In this document: positions 18,560 to 27,452 of the stretch, piece by piece | Layout of the letters: every line of letters starts with the position of its first letter | Numbering within the stretch: the stretch's first letter is position 1 | NCBI GenBank assembly: GCA_029248745.1 | Contig: JAQWIT010000003.1 | Location: 326,931 to 390,930 of the forward strand | Origin: Gammaproteobacteria bacterium | Lineage (GTDB): Bacteria > Pseudomonadota > Gammaproteobacteria > Nitrosococcales > Methylophagaceae | Length of the DNA stretch: 64,000 nt | Reading direction: 5' to 3' | The notes under the pieces: generated by a model | The model's database searches: none | The model's input: the letters and a program-made list of their open reading frames with translations, nothing else | Told to the model about the DNA's origin: nothing | Position numbers and translations under genes: made by a program

Positions 18560-19796
18560 AATGGGTGTCTTGGTTTGAAAAAGACTATTACCGTAATCAT
18601 GGTCTGTTAGTAAAGCTAGGCCAGCACTGACTGAAGCTGCTTTAGATTGCTGCTGTTGAACACTGACATCTTGAAGATCGGATTCGACTTTTAATCCAGC
18701 ACCAAAGTCATCAGCAACATCTTCATCATTACCATCTTTTTCGAGTTTAATTTTTAAACGAACCTCATTAACCGAGTCTGTATTTCTTAAAGCCACGTCA
18801 TAGCTAATTCTGCCGGCTTTATAAAAGTCAAATACCGCGTGGTCGAAGGTTTGCATACCCAGCTCACGTGATCGTGTCATGACTTCTCTAATACCCGAAA
18901 CATCTCATTTAGAAATCAAGTCAGAAATAAGCAGGGTATTGATCAAAATTTCAATCGCGGCTACGTGACCACCATCCAATGTTTTGATCAAACGCTGGGA
19001 AATAATGGCACGTAAGTTAAGCGATAAATCCTGCATTAACTTGATTTGTTTATCAGTAGGGGAAAAATCAAGAATACGATCAATAGTCTGGTTAGCTTTA
19101 TTGGCGTGAAGGGTTGCTAAGGCCAAGTGACCTGTTTGTGCGAACTCAACGCCAAGTTCCATAATCTGTTTTATCACGAATCTCACCCAAGACAATAACA
19201 TCAGGGGCTTGTCGTAGGGTATTATTTTTGGTTTCTTTCCAACTTTCCGTATCGATACCAACTTCACGTTGCATAGTGATGCAGTTTTATGTGGATGGAC
19301 GTATTCTATGGGGTCTTCAACAGTGATGATATGACCAAAGCTATGTTCATTACGATGATCTAGCATTGTAGCCATTGAGGTTGATTTACCAGCACGGGTA
19401 CCACCTACGATCACAACTAAACCGTTTTTAGTCATAATGATATCTTTCATAATGGCGGGTAAATCAGAGGAATCAATTGTCGGTATCTCAGAAGCCATAA
19501 CATGCATGACTAATCCGGACATCCCTTGATGAACATTAGCATTAACATGGAAACGACATAAGCTTGCAGGGGCTATCACAAAATTACATTCTTTGGTTTC
19601 TTCACATTGTTTGAGTTGCTTATCATTCATGACAGCCTGAGTAATAGTCTGTGTATCCTCAGGTGAAAGTAGGTGTTGAGATAGTGGTGTCATGAGACCT
19701 TTCATCATGATAGCAGGGGGAAAGCCACCAGTGATAAGGTAAGTCAGAACTATCTTGTTCTAACATCATGCTCAGCAGCTTCACTACCAAAGACAT
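18560..19796 (-). pseudogene. pilU: PilU/PilT-type twitching ATPase, multiply disrupted
   Basis: From ATG 19796 the frame begins as a PilU-like protein (LEQDSSDL). It then needs a frameshift near 19735 to continue into LITGGFPPAIMMKGLMTPLS. The ATPase core has a Walker A variant GGTRAGKST and TVEDPIEYVH. Between about 19285 and 19175 the conserved stretch TMQREVGIDTE, LRQAPDV, LGEIR is in another frame, so there are two compensating shifts. A TGA at 18905-18907 stands where the family has glycine (FKGEV), after which REVMTRSRELGMQTFD continues in frame. At least four lesions make this a pseudogene of a type IV pilus retraction ATPase. Confidence 0.85.
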
Positions 19797-20015
19797 TGCT
19801 TCATTTCTTTCCACCTTATGGCCTCTAATACAGCGTTTGTTATAACTAGCTGAACAAACTTATTTAATAGATAGTAAATATGATGCCAGTAAACAACCGG
19901 TTTTTAAGTGAAGAAGTTCACACCTTCATAAGGCTATGACTAGGCTTCATATTAGTTCAGGGTAGAGAGTGAATGGTATGATAGCCTGCAAGAAATAAAG
20001 ATATAATTGAGTGAC

Positions 20016-21011
20016 ATGAAATTACATCAGTATGCAGTGTTGATACTCTTAACACTGATGGCAAATACCGTCTCGGCAGAATCTGGTTCCAGCTGGGATT
20101 GGGATATGGACTGGGTATCTGGCACATTAGACAATGATTTGTTTTTAGGTAATGACAACGGCTATACCAACGGTGTGTTTTTCTCTGCCTACGATACAGG
20201 CTTAGCAGATGAGCAACCACAAGCAAGCCATTTCGTCTGGCCATTACTTTGGACATTACCTGATCAGCAATTTGATGCGGCGGTAAACGCTTATAGTGTT
20301 GGCCAAGTGATGATGACGCCAGATGATATCACCGTAAAAAAACCACCTGAATATCAATTACCTTATTCAGGCATGCTTTTTTTCAGCACAACCTATTTAG
20401 CGATTGATAAGCAAGTTGCCGATAAACTAAGTAGCACCTTGGGTATTGTTGGTCCTGCAGCTGGGGCAAAAGTCACCCAGAAAACTGTGCATAAATGGAT
20501 TGGATCGGATGATCCGAAAGGCTGGGGCACACAATTAGAAAATGAACTGGTTTTCCAAATAAGCAGGGGCAGATTGTGGCGACATTGGGTGTCACATAAC
20601 GAACATGCCGATATTCTACTAAGTAGTGAGGCAGGGATAGGTACGCTATCGAGTTATGCAGAGTCTAGTTTTGTCATACGTTATGGCCGTGGTTTAAGTC
20701 GTTCCTATGCCAGTGTTCTGTTAAATAACTCTAGAATCACAAACCCAGTCGCCATTGATAATGGCTGGTATTTATATGCGGGTATGACTGCGGGCTATAC
20801 GTTTAACCAAATCTATACTGATGGTAATACCTTTCAGGATAGCCAATCGATTGACTATGGCCAAGAACGACTCGGCGTGACAGCAGGCTTAGCTTATTCC
20901 TGGGGCAAAATATCAATCACACTAGCCTTAAATGATGCCAATATTTTGGATACACGTTCGGAAGAAGAACTAGAAGATTTGACCCAATATGGATCATTAT
21001 CTATTGCTTAA
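20016..21011 (+). CDS. LpxR-like outer-membrane lipid A deacylase family protein (DUF2219)
   Basis: A 331-residue exported protein with a signal peptide (residues 1-21, ending VSA). Family hallmarks are DNDLFLGNDNGYTNGV just after the signal and GIVGPAAGAKVTQKTVHKWIG with DPKGWGTQL in the middle. They match the Asn/Asp and His motifs of lipid A 3'-O-deacylases such as LpxR. The many alternating aromatic/polar strands fit a 12-stranded outer-membrane barrel. A TTG start at 20007 is possible in frame, but the ATG at 20016 gives the better signal peptide. Activity on lipid A is inferred from family. Confidence 0.82.
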   Translation: MKLHQYAVLILLTLMANTVSAESGSSWDWDMDWVSGTLDNDLFLGNDNGYTNGVFFSAYDTGLADEQPQASHFVWPLLWTLPDQQFDAAVNAYSVGQVMMTPDDITVKKPPEYQLPYSGMLFFSTTYLAIDKQVADKLSSTLGIVGPAAGAKVTQKTVHKWIGSDDPKGWGTQLENELVFQISRGRLWRHWVSHNEHADILLSSEAGIGTLSSYAESSFVIRYGRGLSRSYASVLLNNSRITNPVAIDNGWYLYAGMTAGYTFNQIYTDGNTFQDSQSIDYGQERLGVTAGLAYSWGKISITLALNDANILDTRSEEELEDLTQYGSLSIA

Positions 21012-21051
21012 AAATTGAAATAGGTTGAGCGACTGTTACGAAGGCTGAATA

Positions 21052-21136
21052 TGGTACCGAGGGTCGGAATCGAACCGACACTTCCGAAGAAACCGGATTT
21101 TGAATCCGGCGCGTCTACCAGTTCCGCCACCCCGGC
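21052..21136 (-). tRNA. tRNA-Leu (anticodon CAA)
   Basis: An 85-nt class II tRNA on the minus strand, starting GCCGGGGTGGCGG and ending with an encoded CCA. The anticodon stem CCGGATT/AATCCGG frames the loop TTCAAAA (anticodon CAA). The variable arm TTTCTTCGGAAG and the T arm GTCGGTTCGATTCCGAC are complete. Confidence 0.97.
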
Positions 21137-21288
21137 ATATTCAGGCTGAGGATTATAGCGATTGAAAGTCTTTTAGGGAAGTCTTATTTTATGGAAAGCC
21201 TCACTTTTACTCACACCTAGCCCGAGTTGTAAGAATTGAAGCGCTGTCAAAACAGTGAAAAAAGTAGTCAGTTTGTTATGATCATCGG

Positions 21289-22320
21289 ATGAAACTAACA
21301 GATTTTAAATTTGATTGCCCTACTGAACTCATTGCCCAATTTCCAACCCCAGATAGAACAGCCAGTCGACTACTATCGCTAAATGGAGAAACTGGTGAAT
21401 ACTTAGATCAGAAATTCACTGATTTAATAAAGTTTTTAAGGCCAGGTGATCTATTGGTGTTCAACAATACGAAAGTCATTCCAGCCCGCTTACTAGGTCA
21501 TAAAGACAGCGGTGGTAAGGTTGAAGTATTGGTCGAACGTATCTTGGATGAGCATCGTGTATTAGCGCATATTCGAAGCAGTAAATCACAGGGAAAAGGA
21601 CGACGGTTATTATTAGAAGATAAACTCAATGTAGAGGTGTTAGGGCGACAAGGGGCCCTATTTGAGTTGTTTTTTCATCATGATGAATTGATAACGACAC
21701 TACTAGAACAAGTAGGTCGTTTACCGTTACCACCCTATATAGATAGGGAAGTCGCTGAAAACGATGCAGAGCGTTACCAGACTGTTTATGCTGAGGAACT
21801 CGGGGCTGTTGCGGCTCCAACAGCTGGCCTTCATTTTGATCAAGCCATGCTCGATAAATTATCTGAATTAGGTTTTGAAACAGCACAGATTACATTGCAC
21901 GTTGGTGCAGGTACTTTTCAGCCGGTTCGAGTAGATGATATACAAACCCATCAAATGCATTCAGAACGAATTGAAGTAACGGAACAGGTTTGCGAACAAG
22001 TTAAAAGAACCAAGGCCAGAGGAGGGCGAGTGATTGCTGTAGGAACAACCAGTGTAAGGGCATTAGAAAGCGCTTCACAGTCAGGTCAAATTGAAGCATT
22101 TAATGGTGAAACAGACATATTTATTTACCCAGGCTATGACTTTAAGCAGGTTGATGCGATGATAACCAACTTTCATTTATCAGAATCAACGCTATTAATG
22201 TTGGTATCTGCCTTTGCAGGTAGAGAAAATATATTGCAGGCTTATCGACATGCGGTAGAACGACAATACCGCTTTTTTAGCTATGGCGATGCGATGTTTA
22301 TCACTCGGAAAACAGTATGA
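21289..22320 (+). CDS. queA: S-adenosylmethionine:tRNA ribosyltransferase-isomerase
   Basis: A 343-residue enzyme of queuosine synthesis that moves the ribosyl group of SAM to 7-aminomethyl-7-deazaguanine in tRNA to give epoxyqueuosine. Typical segments are [40 protein letters not shown] and VGAGTFQPV. Full family length. It overlaps trmJ by ATGA. No tgt or yajC follows, unlike the common queA-tgt arrangement. Confidence 0.96.
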   Translation: MKLTDFKFDCPTELIAQFPTPDRTASRLLSLNGETGEYLDQKFTDLIKFLRPGDLLVFNNTKVIPARLLGHKDSGGKVEVLVERILDEHRVLAHIRSSKSQGKGRRLLLEDKLNVEVLGRQGALFELFFHHDELITTLLEQVGRLPLPPYIDREVAENDAERYQTVYAEELGAVAAPTAGLHFDQAMLDKLSELGFETAQITLHVGAGTFQPVRVDDIQTHQMHSERIEVTEQVCEQVKRTKARGGRVIAVGTTSVRALESASQSGQIEAFNGETDIFIYPGYDFKQVDAMITNFHLSESTLLMLVSAFAGRENILQAYRHAVERQYRFFSYGDAMFITRKTV

Positions 22321-23051
22321 AGTCATTAGAGAATATCCGTTTTGTGCTGGTGGGTACGACCCACCCTGGCAACATTGGTGCAGCGGCACGTGCAATGAAG
22401 ACGATGGGCTTAACCAAATTACATTTAGTTGAACCATTGCATTATCCTAACGCGGAAGCGACAGCACGTGCATCAGGGGCAGATGATGTTTTAGCAAGTG
22501 CTGTCGTTCATCAAGATTTAGTCTCTGCTATAACAGGTTGCCATCAAGTTTATGGTATGAGCGCACGCCTACGTCATCTACCCATTTCGGTTGTTGACCC
22601 AAGGCAAGCAGTTGCCCGAATTCAACAGCAAGCTGATGATTCTCAAGTCGCTATATTGTTCGGTAGAGAACATTCAGGCTTGTCCAATGAAGAGTTAGAT
22701 AAGTGCCAACATTTGATTAATATTCCGGCAAACCCAGAGTATAGTTCTTTGAATTTAGCAGCAGCTGTGCAAGTTTTTGCTTATGAATTAAAAATGAGCT
22801 TTGCCCCAAGTATAGAAGTTGGGCGAGTGGGTGAAGAACGTGAAGCCATTAATGCCGAAGATTTGGAGCATCTTTACCAACATTTTGAACAGAGCTTAAC
22901 GGAAATTGGTTTTCTAGACCCAGAAAACCCCAAAAACTTAATGCGTAGATTGAAACGATTATTTAATCGTGCAGATTTGGACAAAAATGAGTTGCAAATT
23001 TTACATGGTATTCTGCGATCAGCAGAAAATAACAAGGGAGAACAATCATGA
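22317..23051 (+). CDS. trmJ: tRNA (Cm32/Um32) 2'-O-methyltransferase
   Basis: A 244-residue SPOUT-family methyltransferase. The N-terminal [20 protein letters not shown] and the knot motifs [13 protein letters not shown] and [17 protein letters not shown] are complete. It 2'-O-methylates position 32 of certain tRNAs. It overlaps both queA and cysE by ATGA. The trmJ-cysE-iscR order is common in gammaproteobacteria and supports the call. Confidence 0.94.
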   Translation: MKSLENIRFVLVGTTHPGNIGAAARAMKTMGLTKLHLVEPLHYPNAEATARASGADDVLASAVVHQDLVSAITGCHQVYGMSARLRHLPISVVDPRQAVARIQQQADDSQVAILFGREHSGLSNEELDKCQHLINIPANPEYSSLNLAAAVQVFAYELKMSFAPSIEVGRVGEEREAINAEDLEHLYQHFEQSLTEIGFLDPENPKNLMRRLKRLFNRADLDKNELQILHGILRSAENNKGEQS

Positions 23052-23836
23052 GTGAGAACGTCAGTACATGGCAACATATCAAAGAAGATATTCGCTGCGT
23101 TTTTGATCGTGATCCTGCAGCTAGAACGACCATTGAAATTATAACGACTTATCCTGGTGTGCAAGCGATACAATGGCATCGTCTTAGTCATGCTTTATGG
23201 AAACGTAACCTAAAATGGCTCGCGAGAATATTGTCAACATTCAGTCGCTGGTTAACGGGAGTAGAAATTCATCCTGCTGCTAAAATCGGTCGGCGGTTCT
23301 TCATTGATCACGGTATGGGCGTTGTGATCGGTGAAACAGCAGAGATTGGTGATGATTGCACCTTATATCATGGCGTGACATTAGGTGGAACTTCATGGAA
23401 AGAAGGCAAACGCCACCCAACATTGGGCAATGATGTTGTCGTGGGGGCCGGGGCAAAAGTATTAGGACCTATCACTCTTGAAGATGGTGCTCGTGTCGGA
23501 TCGAATGCTGTTGTGGTGAAAGATGTTCAGTCAGAGCAAACAGTAGTTGGTATCCCCGCTCGTGTCGTCAGAAAGCCTGAAACAGAAGACCAAAAACAAA
23601 AACAGAAATTGGCTGAATCGGTGGGGTTCGATGCATACGGCACCTCGAATGAAACGCTCGATCCTGTGGCGACTGCGATTCATGGGTTGATTGAACATAT
23701 TCATTTGACAGACAAGCGTGTTGATGAAATGTGTAAAACAATTCACCAGCTTGGAGGTGAAATCCCCAATGTTAAAATGCCCGATTTAGCTGACTGTGAC
23801 TTGGCCGAAGAGGATGAAAAAGCACCATCAGCCTAA
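23048..23836 (+). CDS. cysE: Serine O-acetyltransferase
   Basis: A 262-residue left-handed beta-helix acyltransferase that makes O-acetylserine for cysteine synthesis, supplying CysM. Hexapeptide repeats run from about residue 75 to 175, with [18 protein letters not shown] and [10 protein letters not shown]. It overlaps trmJ by 4 nt and precedes iscR, linking cysteine supply with Fe-S assembly. Confidence 0.95.
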   Translation: MSENVSTWQHIKEDIRCVFDRDPAARTTIEIITTYPGVQAIQWHRLSHALWKRNLKWLARILSTFSRWLTGVEIHPAAKIGRRFFIDHGMGVVIGETAEIGDDCTLYHGVTLGGTSWKEGKRHPTLGNDVVVGAGAKVLGPITLEDGARVGSNAVVVKDVQSEQTVVGIPARVVRKPETEDQKQKQKLAESVGFDAYGTSNETLDPVATAIHGLIEHIHLTDKRVDEMCKTIHQLGGEIPNVKMPDLADCDLAEEDEKAPSA

Positions 23837-23912
23837 AAGTTGACTAAAATACTCGGACATGTAAAGATTTCGTCATATAATAAAAACAACAGGAATAATA
23901 GGAGGGATTGCT

Positions 23913-24365
23913 ATGAGATTAACAACAAAAGGCCGTTACGCTGTCACAGCGATGTTAGATTTAAGTCTAAATTATGGTGTTCGTCCTATCACACTCGCCG
24001 ACATTTCAGATCGACAGGGGATCTCTTTATCGTACCTCGAACAGCTATTTTCTAATTTACGCCGCCAAGGACTTGTCAGTAGTTCACGTGGGCCTGGTGG
24101 AGGCTATCGCCTAAGCCGTTCAGCAGATGAGGTGACAGTATTGGATATCATTTCTGCTGTTGATGAAAAGGTGGATACAACTCGTTGTGAAGGCAAAGGC
24201 AACTATTCAAATGGGGAACAATGTCTGAGTCATGAAATCTGGCATAGCCTGAGTGAACAAATCAAAATGTACTTAGGTGGTATTACCCTAGGTCAGGTTG
24301 TAAAGGACCATCAAATGAATAATGGGACCAGTGATAAGGTCATCAAATTTGAGGCAACAGGATAA
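23913..24365 (+). CDS. iscR: Rrf2-family regulator IscR, lacking one cluster cysteine
   Basis: A 150-residue winged-helix regulator aligning without gaps to E. coli IscR at the cluster loop. Cys92, Cys104 and His107 are present, but position 98, a cysteine in functional IscR, is tyrosine (TAT at 24204-24206, one transition from TGT). The DNA-binding half ([14 protein letters not shown] and [10 protein letters not shown]) is intact. A [2Fe-2S] cluster bound by three cysteines and one histidine is needed for repression at isc-type promoters in E. coli. This protein may therefore act mainly in its apo form (inference). The ribosome-binding site AGGAGG is strong. Confidence 0.93.
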   Translation: MRLTTKGRYAVTAMLDLSLNYGVRPITLADISDRQGISLSYLEQLFSNLRRQGLVSSSRGPGGGYRLSRSADEVTVLDIISAVDEKVDTTRCEGKGNYSNGEQCLSHEIWHSLSEQIKMYLGGITLGQVVKDHQMNNGTSDKVIKFEATG

Positions 24366-24368
24366 AAA

Positions 24369-24695
24369 GTGATTACCGTAACAGAATCAGCAGCGAACCG
24401 AATTAAAGACATGATCGCTAAGCGCGGGTCAGGTGTTGGATTACGCGTGGGCGTGACAGAAAGTGGCTGCTCAGGATACAAATATGCATTGGATTATGCT
24501 GAATCTGTCACTGATGATGATGTTGTAATTGAGCGTGACGATGCCAAAGTGGTTGTTGACCAAAAAAGCATGGACATTATTAATGACACGGAATTAGATT
24601 TTGTTAGAGATGGACTAAACCAAAGTTTTAAATTCAACAACCCCAACGCAGTATCTGAATGTGGTTGTGGTGAAAGTTTTAGCATTACAAAATAA
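24369..24695 (+). CDS. A-type Fe-S carrier (IscA/SufA family)
   Basis: A 108-residue HesB-family protein with the three conserved cysteines, in SGCSGYKY (about residue 35) and ECGCGESF (about residues 98-100). It carries Fe-S clusters to apo-proteins. The GTG start lies 3 nt after the iscR stop, so the two form one operon. In the standard isc operon iscS and iscU lie between iscR and iscA. They are absent here. Whether it is IscA, SufA or ErpA cannot be told by eye. Confidence 0.9.
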   Translation: MITVTESAANRIKDMIAKRGSGVGLRVGVTESGCSGYKYALDYAESVTDDDVVIERDDAKVVVDQKSMDIINDTELDFVRDGLNQSFKFNNPNAVSECGCGESFSITK

Positions 24696-24744
24696 AACCA
24701 AGTAAATTTCCCGATAATAACATCAACACTGCTATGATCTTGGT

Positions 24745-26046
24745 ATGCAAGATTTAGATAACCTTACTTTTGATGCTAAACATATCTGGCACCCATACAG
24801 CAGTGCCAAACAACCTGGCCAAATTCATGAAGTCATCTCTGCCAAAGGGGTTTACTTAACCCTGAATGACGGTAGAAAAGTGATTGATGGTATGTCATCG
24901 TGGTGGTCTGCCATTCATGGTTATAATCACCCTGAGTTAAATCAAGCAGCCAAACAGCAAATCGATAATATGGCCCATGTCATGTTTGGAGGCTTAACGC
25001 ATCCTCCTGCCATTGAACTTGCACGAAAATTAATCGATATTACGGCAGCACCATTGCAATATGTCTTCTTTGCTGATTCAGGCTCAGTGGCAGTTGAAGT
25101 CGCTATTAAAATGGCTATTCAATATTGGTTTTCTCAAGGTAAAACACAAAAACAAAAAATATTAACACTTCGAAATGGCTATCACGGAGATACCTTCGGC
25201 GCCATGTCAGTCAGTGACCCTGAAAATGGTATGCACAGTATGTTTGAGCAAGTATTAACCAAACAAGTCTTTGCTCCAGCACCTGCTTGCCAACGAGATG
25301 AAGACTGGCAAGAGAGTGATATCTCAGAATTTGAGGCCTTAATAGAAGCACAGCATGGAGAGTTGGCAGCGGTCATGCTAGAGCCATTAGTACAAGGTGC
25401 GGGTGGTATGCGAGTCTACTGCCCAGAATACCTACGCCAGGTCAGGAAGCTGTGTGATCAATATAACGTGCTATTAATACTAGATGAAATAGCAACTGCC
25501 TTTGGGAGAACAGGGACTTTATTTGCCTATGAACAAGCCGATATATGTCCAGATATTCTTTGCTTAGGCAAAGCGCTAACGGGGGGCTATTTGACCTTGG
25601 CAGCGACATTATGTACGAACAAAGTCGCTAAAGGGATCAGTGCAGATGACAATGGGGTTTTAATGCATGGCCCGACGTTTATGGCGAACCCTTTGGCTTG
25701 CAAGGTAGCATCCGCAAGTTTAGATGTATTACTAGCATCAGATTGGCAAAACCAAGTGAAGCAGATTGGGCAACAATTAGAGTCTGAATTAAGGGGTTAC
25801 CAGTCGAATTCGCTAGTGAAAGAAGTCAGAGTGAAAGGGGCAATCGGTATTATTGAACTCCATGACATGATATGGGAGCAAATGGCATGGATGCCTAAAT
25901 TTATTGTTGATCAAGGCGTGTGGATCAGGCCATTCAAGAACCTAATTTATACTATGCCGCCCTATATTATTCAGTCTGATGAATTAGGTCAGTTAACCTC
26001 AGCTATGGGCAAAATACTACTAGAATTAAAGAGTAGAAGTATTTAA
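24745..26046 (+). CDS. bioA: Adenosylmethionine-8-amino-7-oxononanoate aminotransferase
   Basis: A 433-residue class III PLP aminotransferase of biotin synthesis, converting KAPA to DAPA with SAM as amino donor. DEIATAFGRTG and the PLP lysine in LGKALTGGYL are intact, and the N-terminal HIWHPYSS is BioA-like. Other bio genes are not next to it. The start follows the iscA-like gene by 49 nt, so it may have its own promoter. Confidence 0.93.
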   Translation: MQDLDNLTFDAKHIWHPYSSAKQPGQIHEVISAKGVYLTLNDGRKVIDGMSSWWSAIHGYNHPELNQAAKQQIDNMAHVMFGGLTHPPAIELARKLIDITAAPLQYVFFADSGSVAVEVAIKMAIQYWFSQGKTQKQKILTLRNGYHGDTFGAMSVSDPENGMHSMFEQVLTKQVFAPAPACQRDEDWQESDISEFEALIEAQHGELAAVMLEPLVQGAGGMRVYCPEYLRQVRKLCDQYNVLLILDEIATAFGRTGTLFAYEQADICPDILCLGKALTGGYLTLAATLCTNKVAKGISADDNGVLMHGPTFMANPLACKVASASLDVLLASDWQNQVKQIGQQLESELRGYQSNSLVKEVRVKGAIGIIELHDMIWEQMAWMPKFIVDQGVWIRPFKNLIYTMPPYIIQSDELGQLTSAMGKILLELKSRSI

Positions 26047-26085
26047 ATTGGAGCAGCTCATATATACAGGAGAAAGGGGAAGGAT

Positions 26086-26373
26086 ATGTCAAACGAAGGT
26101 TACCACGAGCCAGTTGACGAACTAAGCCATAAAACAAGGGATGTGCATCGTGCCATTACATCATTGATGGAAGAGCTAGAGGCCGTCGATTGGTATAACC
26201 AACGTGTCAATGCGTGTAAAGGTCCAAAGCTAAAAGCGATCCTGGAACTTAACCGTGATGAAGAAAAAGAACATGCAGCGATGGTACTAGAATGGATCCG
26301 CCGCCAAGATCAGACTATGGATAAAGAACTGAAAGATTACTTGTTCACGGATAAACCGTTAGCACTCGATTAA
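26086..26373 (+). CDS. EncFtn-type (encapsulated) ferritin-like protein without a targeting tail
   Basis: A 95-residue four-helix half-ferritin closely resembling the encapsulated ferritin of Rhodospirillum rubrum. HRAITSLMEELEAVDWYNQRV and RDEEKEHAAMVLEWIRR carry the expected metal ligands Glu30, Glu60 and His63, the entry-site acids Glu29 and Glu32, and Trp36. Such proteins dimerise to form a ferroxidase site. The protein ends right after DYLFTDKPLALD and lacks the C-terminal encapsulin-targeting peptide. No encapsulin shell gene is nearby. The ribosome-binding site AGGAGAAAGGGGAAGG is excellent, so expression may be high. Confidence 0.88.
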   Translation: MSNEGYHEPVDELSHKTRDVHRAITSLMEELEAVDWYNQRVNACKGPKLKAILELNRDEEKEHAAMVLEWIRRQDQTMDKELKDYLFTDKPLALD

Positions 26374-26387
26374 ACTTAAAATGGCTG

Positions 26388-26420
26388 GCTTATGGTTATT
26401 TATATTAAGTAGCCATAAGC
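26388..26420. terminator. Hairpin between convergent EncFtn and lipoprotein genes
   Basis: GCTTATGG (26388-26395) pairs with CCATAAGC (26413-26420) across a 17-nt AT-rich loop in the 50-nt gap between two convergent genes. It lacks a clean T-run, so a shared bidirectional terminator is only likely. Confidence 0.4.
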
Positions 26421-26423
26421 TGG

Positions 26424-27047
26424 CTATTGGTATTGAGTGAAATACCATTCAAAGGTTTCATCCTTCCGGGCATCATAAAGTGTCACTACCTCATAATTTT
26501 GCCCATCAAGACGAGTGACACTGTGCTTGATAAACTCTAAGCCATGAAACTCAATAAAAGCATCTCTTTCAGCGCGATTAATCACTTGAAATGCAGTTTC
26601 CAATGATTCGCCATTTCCAGTGAGCCAAACCGCCTCTAACAACTGATTCATCACTGACTCGTGATATTGGCTTTGAGCGGCATCATCCGACTCAAGCTGA
26701 CATACCATCGCAGTGTAATGACCATTTAGACTAGCGTAATTCATGGCTAAAAGCTCATCAACAATATCGAGACAAGTCGTCCAGTCGATAGCTTCTATCG
26801 CTTCGAAAGCACCATGAGTCAATGTTTCTTCAGCAATGGCATGTGATTGATTGCGTATCGTTAAAACTACAAACTGTCTTAGCTCTGTTATTTTCGTAAG
26901 AACTGGCCCAGTCTCAATATCATCAATTAAAGCTAGGTAACGAGCTGCATATTCATTTTGAGCCTGATCGCTTGGTATTTGAGTTTGTCGTACAGAAGTA
27001 CAAGATGAAAGTAAACAAACCATAAAAGTAAAAAGAATAGATTTCAT
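26424..27047 (-). CDS. Putative lipoprotein of unknown function
   Basis: 207 residues from the chosen ATG at 27047, which gives a short lipoprotein signal peptide with lipobox LSSC (cysteine near residue 16). A longer frame to 27137 would bury the signal sequence, so it is rejected. The mature part is largely helical, with no motif I recognise beyond loose similarity to DUF4919-like lipoproteins. It is convergent with the EncFtn gene. Confidence 0.6.
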   Translation of the reverse strand: MKSILFTFMVCLLSSCTSVRQTQIPSDQAQNEYAARYLALIDDIETGPVLTKITELRQFVVLTIRNQSHAIAEETLTHGAFEAIEAIDWTTCLDIVDELLAMNYASLNGHYTAMVCQLESDDAAQSQYHESVMNQLLEAVWLTGNGESLETAFQVINRAERDAFIEFHGLEFIKHSVTRLDGQNYEVVTLYDARKDETFEWYFTQYQ

Positions 27048-27149
27048 TGTTAGAAGCTTGTGTTGTAATAAATAATACCAAAGGCTTAAGAATTTATCCT
27101 TTTCGATATAAATTTGTCGTAAATTATATAGCTTCATAACTTAATTGGA

Positions 27150-27419
27150 ATAAGTAATACGGACCCTAATGAAAAACATAAGAAAAACCTAGAAGGATTT
27201 CAGTTTGCAGGTTTTATCGCTACGATTGGAATATTATTATTAAGTATCGCACTAGAAGCAATTAATGTCTCAAAGGGTAATGCGTTAATACGTGTGCTTA
27301 CTAATGAAACAACACCTAAAGCTACGTTGGTAATAGGCGCCGTCATAGTGTGGTGGAGTAAAAGGCGAACAGTGTCTTTGATTAAAGATAATGCGGAGAT
27401 CCGAGCAGCAGACGGCTGA
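27150..27419 (+). CDS. Small two-pass membrane ORF with ATA in start position
   Basis: A frame of 89 codons encodes a polar start (SNTDPNEKHKKN), a membrane segment (GFIATIGILLLSIALEA) and a second one (ATLVIGAVIVWW), followed by a basic/charged tail and TGA. The frame is open back to a TAG but has no ATG, GTG or TTG in the right place. ATA at 27150, with TTGGA just upstream, stands where the start should be. Either the start was lost by one G-to-A change or ATA initiates. No family recognised. Confidence 0.45.
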   Translation: MSNTDPNEKHKKNLEGFQFAGFIATIGILLLSIALEAINVSKGNALIRVLTNETTPKATLVIGAVIVWWSKRRTVSLIKDNAEIRAADG

Positions 27420-27452
27420 AAGCTTCGTAAGAAAAAGAACAACCTTATTTTC

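Noticed and set aside
26424..27137. The longer 237-residue form of the lipoprotein
   Set aside because: It would place the signal peptide and lipobox internally. The ATG at 27047 gives a normal lipoprotein start.
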